64,000 nt of DNA from Lantana camara. Taxonomy: Eukaryota; Streptophyta; Magnoliopsida; Lamiales; Verbenaceae. Numbering within the stretch: the stretch's first letter is position 1; every line of letters starts with the position of its first letter. The notes beneath the pieces are model-generated. The model was not told the DNA's origin, did not search any database, and was given only the letters and a program-made list of their open reading frames with translations. This document shows, piece after piece, positions 58,400 to 64,000 of the stretch. Location: contig CM074858.1 of the NCBI GenBank assembly GCA_037501455.1, forward strand, positions 44,203,001 to 44,267,000, read 5' to 3'. The position numbers and the translations under genes were made by a program.

Positions 58400-59733
58400 T
58401 TTAGTTAATGCGACCTACGACCCTATATGCTCGTTTTCAAGCCCACATGTGAATATACTATACGTATATTAAATATGTGTCTTATAATATGTTATGAATC
58501 TTGTTAATTCGATTTAATACGAATTCTTCTAAAATTATACGTATGGGCATATATAAGCTTAAAATGGTTTTGCAACGAGGCTATGCTCCAAACCGTGTAC
58601 CGTCAAGCAAATTATGGATTTCCTTCAGCATATTACGAATTAGGAAGATACGGAGAGGTATGTGTATAACATATGCCTAGTCGCACGGTAAGGTATGTTT
58701 CTTATGGTATGTTTCTTAAGTATGAATCGTACGTTTGTAGGTTTCGTGAGTTAGGTATGTTTCTTATGAATCTTATGAATCCTTATGAATCTTATGAATC
58801 CCTGGGCCCTGGAGGCATGGGTAAGGACGCCTGAGGCGGTGTTGGGCCGACGGGTTAAGCCTGTGCACGTGCTCCCTAAGGTATGTTGCGGGATCGCTAC
58901 CCCACATATCGGTATCGAGTTGCACGATGTAGGCCCGTAACCCGCGTGCAGACTTCCGGAGAAGGTGGATGGAGTACGGGAATATGAGGCTTATGAATTT
59001 TATGCATTTTTGTTTCTTTACGACTCTTATGAATGCTTTTGTTAGGAAGTAGAGTTGACCCGTACTCGCCGGGTAATTTAAGTTGTTTTATTAGGTTGAT
59101 TATGAAACGGTATAGGAGAGTTTGTTTTCAATATGAATTCCACGCTAAGCTATGAATTGATCTGACTATAAGAATCCTTATGAGTTTTAATTATGAATCT
59201 TCATGAGTTTCAATATGAATCACTATGAGATTTAATATGAATCCATATGCGTCTTTCAATCTATGAATCTTTACGAATTTTCAAACTTAAGAATATACGA
59301 ATATATGAATAAGTATGAGTTCTTTTGGAAAATGGCCTTGGTATGTAAAACCCTATTCCCGGTTCATAGTCCTTTGTTTAATACGTGCTTTGCTCGATAT
59401 GTAGATATGTGTTGGTATGCGTTAGCGCCCTCACTCAGTCGGTGGACTGACCCTCTCCTTCCAACTTTTGAGTTTGTAGGTTGGGCATGCTAGGCAGAGT
59501 CTTGAGTCGGCCGGGTTCAAGTCTTCTAGTTCGAGTTGCATTTTTTTTTTCATTTGCATTCAGTCATGCTTTTGTATATGGTTCGATTGTGGAAATTGAA
59601 GTATGTATATGTTATCATATGGTTAATGAATTATGTATGAGTTTCTATTTTGTATATTTTGTGGATTTATCTTCTTGGATTTCGTTACATGCTTCCGTTT
59701 TCTTGTTGTTTTTGCGCGCTCTGGTCGTGTCTT
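58400..59733 (+). mobile_element. Element C, right LTR, third part
   Basis: It resumes after D and matches 12165-13451 and then 22108-22330, confirming that D and E are insertions into two copies of the same LTR. About 180 bp present at 12720-12900 are missing near 58965. The LTR is cut at 59733 by element F, so its true end is outside the window. Confidence 0.88.
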
Positions 59734-60192
59734 TGTTAGGAATAGTGCCCTAGAAAGCCGATTGTAAATCCGCTTTATGCTTTTCCTTATTGTAATCACA
59801 GACAATCTTTGAATGAAATAACGAATTGAGGCAGCACTTCTTCATATGCTCTTGTTTGGTATGCATTTACTTTAGCTGTGCATGTATGAGAACTCCCCTA
59901 ATCCTGATGACTTTAGGACTCTACCATTTAGGTGAAATGGTTCATGAAACGTGCCCTATATCACATAAGTCATGATTAGTAAAATACTCCAAGCCGATGA
60001 GTCCTACAGACAGTGGGAGTGTCAACCTGACTCCTCTAAGGCTTGCTTGTGGGATCACGCCCTTAAGAAGGACCACCTTGTTTCATGGAGGTGCAAAGTG
60101 TATAGTTGATACGTGCGTGATACATGAGGGTGCTTACTTTAATAAGTAAGTTCACTGAGGTGCCCCGTGTGAGAACATTCCTAAATGGGAAA

Positions 60193-60224
60193 GGAAGTTT
60201 CTATTTTAGGAAATAGAAACTTCC
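60193..60224. repeat. Perfect 14-bp hairpin in F LTR
   Basis: Arms GGAAGTTTCTATTT (60193-60206) and AAATAGAAACTTCC (60211-60224) enclose a TAGG loop. It lies upstream of the presumed start of transcription. Confidence 0.9.
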
Positions 60225-60881
60225 AGATTAGGAAATATCTCACGAGTCATTGATGTGATTAATTGATCCTTAAGACTTGAGGTTCCTTGTCACTTTATGA
60301 GTTAACTCTGTAGTCTTAGGTATAAGCTTTAAAGGGTGTCGCCTTACACAACTGATTCAAGGCTTATGCTGGGGCTGCACAAGTGATTCATGAAAGTGAA
60401 TGAGAATCAAGAAAGGACCTACACTTGCATTTTCAAGGTGATCTCTTATTGTGTAAGTCATTCATATGCCATATGGAGTCCTTGGCCTAGGCAGTAGATC
60501 AAGACATCAAGAAAAGGGTTTCTTGGATTGAGATCAAATGGATATGAAATGCACTTAGCTTTAAGACCGGATTATTAGGGTTCTGATTATTCTCTTGCCC
60601 TAGATCTTGGTTGAGAGATAGTAAGGAGGAGGATTGTATCTCACATGAATCAATGACTTAAAGGTTCTGTCGAATCCGAACATTCTAATTCAGCTAGGGT
60701 TAAAAACCTGTTGCTAGACTATGGTCGTTTAATCTGTGGACTGATTAATTAATTAGTGAATTAATTAATTAGGGTCACTGCTAATTGAATTGAGAACCTA
60801 GAGGGTCACACACAACAACTTGGTTACATTAGTTGAGGCTTTAAAATGATTAAACGAGTTAATCGGGCCAAGAGGGTTCCA

Positions 60882-60948
60882 CACGTGTCAACCACACGTG
60901 TGGCTCACGTGAGTGACACGTGTCATTGTGACACGTGTCTCACACGTG
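60882..60948. promoter_or_regulatory. Array of six G-box (CACGTG) sites in F LTR
   Basis: CACGTG starts at 60882, 60895, 60906, 60917, 60932 and 60943, with spacings of 13, 11, 11, 15 and 11 bp. Most sit in ACACGTGT, which fits ABRE/G-box cores bound by plant bZIP and bHLH factors. The array lies about 340 bp upstream of the TATA-like box. Regulation is inferred from the motif. Confidence 0.75.
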
Positions 60949-61289
60949 TGTAAATATATGTGTATATTTATTTATGTGTTAAATAATTAATGTGATTAAT
61001 TATTTAATAGACTTTGGTTTAATTTTGAATTAAAAAGAAAGTCTTATTTTGGAGAAAAATAATCTAGTTAATTAATTATGAATTAATTAATTAGATAAGA
61101 TAAGTTATTTATTTTAAATAAATAAAGTATAAAATTATCCAAAAATAGTTTGGATATTTTTAGCTCTCTTGAAAGTTGATTTGAATTTGAATTCAAAGTC
61201 AAAGTCAAAATTACTTGATGATCAAGTAATATGAGAGAGAGACCAAAACCCTAGCCCATAAGGACTAGGATTTTCGGTCCTCCCTTTAT

Positions 61290-61315
61290 TATAAATAGGG
61301 GAGCTCGAGCTCCCC
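61290..61315 (+). promoter_or_regulatory. TATA-like box with adjoining 18-bp palindrome in F LTR
   Basis: TATAAATA (61290-61297) is followed without a gap by GGGGAGCTCGAGCTCCCC (61298-61315), a perfect palindrome. The start of transcription would be expected just after it. Confidence 0.6.
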
Positions 61316-61685
61316 TTAGAGCTAATTGGTAATTCTTTTGGTTCATGTGTTGAATACCATCCTTTCTCCAAGATAAACGAAACCCTAGGTTAAGCCTAAA
61401 CACTAACTAGAGAACTAGCATCCTTACTAGTTAGATTGTAGTCAAGTTGGTGGACTATCTCTAGAGAGCTTCAAGTTAGAAGTTTGAAGATTCGAGCTTT
61501 ACCAAGGAGAGGGGATCAAGCCGCGAGAAGAGCGTTCTTGGGTGGCTTGAAACGCTTCAAGAAAGAATAAAAGAAAAGTAAGTTTCTTATCTCTACGAAT
61601 TTGGTTACACGATTGCGAGTCCAGATCCTTTTGTTGGGAAATTTTTTAAAATTCCGCTGCTTTCTGATTCGTGTTTTCCAACAAG

Positions 61686-61701
61686 TGGTATCAGAGCCAC
61701 C
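61686..61701 (+). other. Primer-binding site of F
   Basis: TGGTATCAGAGCCACC matches the initiator tRNA-Met complement at its first 12 bases. It lies 3 bp after the LTR end. Confidence 0.92.
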
Positions 61702-61972
61702 TCGTAAATCGTGTTTCTGAATCGTCTCAATTATTCTGAATTTGTTAGAAATTCTTAGGCTTAGATGCGAATTAGGTATTCATGAGTTCTTTTAGAAAGC
61801 CTGAATTACGAAACTGTAATTTTTCTTGAATTTCTGAAATTGTTTTCTTGAATTGTGTTTTTGAAAACCATTTTGATTGAAATCTATTTAAATCGAATTT
61901 TTCTGATTATGGATTGAACCGGGTTTTGGAGAAACCCAAAAATACGAAACGAGACAGGAACAGAATGGGCCT

Positions 61973-62186
61973 GGGCGTGCTAGAACGTCGCACGCCCAAG
62001 CCCTGTCACCGCCGCCCAGCCCTCCCGCATCCGTGCGGGAGGCCTCTTGCCCGCCTAGGCGCCCCCCTCGCCTGTCCCGCAACCGTGCGGGACAGCCGCC
62101 TGCTCCTCCCGCAACCGCGCGGGAGCGCCCGCCCAGGGATGGGCGGGACTGCCTGCCCACGCCGTATGCCTGCGCGCAAGGGCGCA
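61973..62186 (+). other. GC-rich chain of six stem-loops in F leader
   Basis: Stems: GGGCGTGC/GCACGCCC (61973-61997), CCTCCCGCA/TGCGGGAGG with loop TCCG (62021-62042), CTGTCCCGCA/TGCGGGACAG with loop ACCG (62072-62095), CTCCCGC/GCGGGAG (62106-62125), CCCGCCCA/TGGGCGGG with loop GGGA (62128-62147), and a weaker TGCGC/GCGCA (62171-62186). All are perfect. The second to fourth share CCCGCA-type arms. Confidence 0.8.
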
Positions 62187-63450
62187 CGCTGGCGGCAATC
62201 GCTACCGGCTGTGCGCAGCACTGGCGCGCGCCTACTTCGCGTTCCTGTGTGGCGGGCGGGCGATCCCGCGTCGTCTCGGGCCCGTGTTTTCGTGTTTCTC
62301 GTGTTTCGTATTTTCGGTCCTAAAAATCCCATTAAATTTTATTTTAATTTTATCTTTTAAAATCAATTTTGCTAAAATAAAATTATTTTAAAATTTTGAT
62401 TAAATTGGGATTTTTGAGAAGTTGATCGATTTAAATTTTGAGAAAAATTGCAAACTTTATTTTCTGATAATATTGAATGAATAAAATTATTAATTTTCAG
62501 AAATTAATTGGAATTTTATTAGTCTATTGTTTTTCGGGTTTTATTGAAAAGGGTCTTGAACAAGAATTGCATCTAAGTCGTGTTTTAAGCTATTAGAGCT
62601 TAAAGCGAGAATTTTAATTTATTGGTTAATTTAAATTCTTGCAAATGCATGTTAGGTGATCATGGGTTTAGACTTATGTATGGTTTTAATTTATGCACAT
62701 GGATGGTTTAAATTGGGGTTGGAGCCCTATAGTTGCGTTTTTCAATTGAGGTTGGAGCCTCACTTATGTGCGTACTGTTATGTGATTTATTATGTAGCTT
62801 TCCATATTACTGTTTTTGAGGCCGGGGTATGCCCCGTGTAATTGTCTAAGGCCAATATGAAGATTGAGCCTTATTACTTTATGTCTTTTTCTTTTTATTG
62901 TAATTTGAGAGTAGAGATAGGTGGTGAGGTTTTATTTTCATTTTGGAGACAATGCACCCATGGAGTAAGATGGACCACATTCAAGTAACAAGGAGGCCAT
63001 AAGTGAAGACCCCTCAAAATGTTAGGGAGGGGAATCTCAATTGTAAAAATGTAATAGAGATAGGGCTCGTATTTTGTTACCGCTTTCCCTTATGTGATTT
63101 AAACTGTTTATGTGGCATGTTTGTTAGAACTTGTGATTGTGGAGTGGCTCCCACATATCACGCATAAGATAGGTAGAACCCATGATCATTAGATGTTAGT
63201 ATCATGCTAGGACATGTTATCTGTTTATGTGCTTGTTTGAAATGCATTTAAGTGTACTTGCATTAATCAAGACTAATAAAATTGGATAACATATATGTTG
63301 GTGAAGTCGAACAGGACAACTCTCCGGTTGATTCGAAAATTCCCATTAAATATTAAGCTAATTTCGAACAAATAGGTGTTTAATTCGAGATGCAAATTTT
63401 GAATTAAATTCCTAGCATTCCATCAATAGGTTTTAAGTTTAGTAAGTGAA

Positions 63451-63791
63451 ACTAGTTATTGTCCGCGAGTCGTGGGATAGCTAGTGGAGCTTATTAGTTC
63501 TTAGTTACCTAATTGATCATTTTAAATGATCAATATTTCATGATCAATTTTAGCAAGGGCGATGTCCGCGAGTCGTAGGTCGTTCGAACTAAGTTTTGAT
63601 CATGATCTTATGATTGATGAGTCTAGCTTAACGCCTAAGTAAATATGGATGTCGCACGAGTCGTGGGTCCATATTGAAAGATAGGTGATGCAAAAACAAT
63701 TACTAAGAGTTCTAAAGGTGTTAGAATTGATAAGTTGTACCTACCTAGGGTTTTACTTAGAATGTCCGCGAGTCGTGGGTTCGAGGTAAAA
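63451..63791 (+). other. Four hairpins presenting one 17-nt module in F leader
   Basis: The module TGTCCGCGAGTCGTGGG (or close variant) occurs at 63460, 63563, 63650 and 63763. Flanks pair in each case with different sequence: ACTAGTTAT/ATAGCTAGT, GGGCGA/TCGTTC (with G-U), AATATGGA/TCCATATT, TTTTACTTAGAA/TTCGAGGTAAAA (one mismatch). Inside the module CCGCG can pair with CGTGG around an AGT loop. Similar structure with unrelated stem sequences points to an RNA element. Confidence 0.85.
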
Positions 63792-63985
63792 TGCCTAGGA
63801 TCTTAGTACCCATTGGGAAACGTGTTCCTCTTAGATCTTTGGGAATTATAGATCTTTGAAAAACAGTGGGAGCTACATTTGATTAAAGAACTTATCTTTT
63901 GTATATCGTTATAATTCAGCATGCTCACTAGTTCTCAGTTTAACCATTTAGGTCGTAGATTCTGTGATTCTCTACGTGTTTTGAA

Positions 63986-64000
63986 ATGGCAACCAAAAAC
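63986..64000 (+). CDS. Possible gag start of element F (cut by window end)
   Basis: ATGGCAACCAAAAAC (MATKN) is the last sequence in the window, in the place where a copia gag would begin. Only five codons are visible, so this is a positional guess. Confidence 0.4.

Larger units (their letters stand above)
59734..61683 (+). repeat. F 5' LTR
   Basis: This 1950-bp LTR contains a 14-bp perfect hairpin (60193-60224), six CACGTG boxes (60882-60948), a TATA-like box (61290) followed by an 18-bp palindrome, then the R/U5-like part. The primer site begins 3 bp after its end. Confidence 0.85.
61702..63985 (+). other. F leader (5' untranslated), structured, no gene
   Basis: This stretch holds a GC-rich block of stem-loops (61973-62186), an AT-rich section (62330-62640), and a repeated-hairpin section (63451-63791) just before the possible gag start. 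Open frames in the GC block occur in several frames on both strands, as expected from base composition. Confidence 0.7.
59734..64000 (+). mobile_element. Element F, Ty1/copia-type element, 5' part only
   Basis: An LTR (59734-61683), a tRNA-Met primer site and a 2.3-kb leader are followed by a possible gag start at the window edge. The LTR ends (TGTTAGGAATAGTGCCC and TTTTCCAACA) are typical of plant copia LTRs and unlike the gypsy families here. No pol is visible, so the clade is open. Confidence 0.82.

Noticed and set aside
61914..62360. 148-aa and overlapping frames on both strands in F leader
   Set aside because: Produced by GC-rich stem-loop sequence; open in several frames and both strands, with Arg/Pro/Ala-rich low-complexity translations.

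Overview
This is plant nuclear DNA made almost entirely of nested LTR retrotransposons. I found no host protein gene, rRNA or tRNA gene. The plant signs are TG...CA LTRs of 2-4 kb, primer-binding sites matching the 3' end of initiator tRNA-Met (TGGTATCAGAGC), Ty3/gypsy polyproteins with a C-terminal chromodomain, a Ty1/copia element, a TRIM and a short Helitron. The TRIM and the AT-rich background suit a eudicot; the species cannot be named.

I use letters for the elements. Left flank (1-10231): a TRIM LTR (1-232) lies in the LTR of a minus-strand gypsy relative, G (233-5390). Three joined LTR 3' ends (5391-7649) and a short reverse LTR piece follow, then the LTR of element H (7821-10231), which carries a 421-bp Helitron. 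Element C (plus strand) starts at 10232 and is split by everything after it. Its left LTR holds element E (13452-22102, minus, target duplication cggtc). Its decayed interior is 22462-25005. Its right LTR holds B (26830-45629, minus, atgca), D (46040-58399, plus, tttag) and the copia element F (59734 to beyond the window). Inside B's LTR sits A (32053-42075, plus, gaacg). Inside D's gag sits a complete TRIM (50189-50708, gatcc). The order of insertion is therefore H, then C, then E/B/D/F, then A (in B) and the TRIM (in D).

Only A looks recently mobile. Its LTRs differ by about five substitutions and one indel over 2.66 kb, and it has one open gag-pol frame of 1466 codons with intact reverse transcriptase, RNase H and DD35E integrase residues. 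An early stop lies in the chromodomain. D is a related but dead copy. B, C, E and G are non-autonomous: they keep LTRs and, where visible, gag remnants, but homology to pol stops just before the protease active-site aspartate.

The least expected signals are RNA-like structures. (1) B, E and G carry arrays of short hairpins at about 27-29 bp spacing (E and G), with a conserved C4/G4 loop and arms that change in compensating pairs. (2) F has, just upstream of its putative gag start, four copies of a 17-nt module, each closed by a different stem. (3) Clusters of the palindrome GGGAACGGCCGTTCCC recur at about the same place in the LTRs of A, E and G. (4) TRIM LTRs carry a plant snRNA-type upstream element and a TATA box 24 bp apart. 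(5) F's LTR has six CACGTG boxes in 67 bp. All pairings and comparisons were made by eye.
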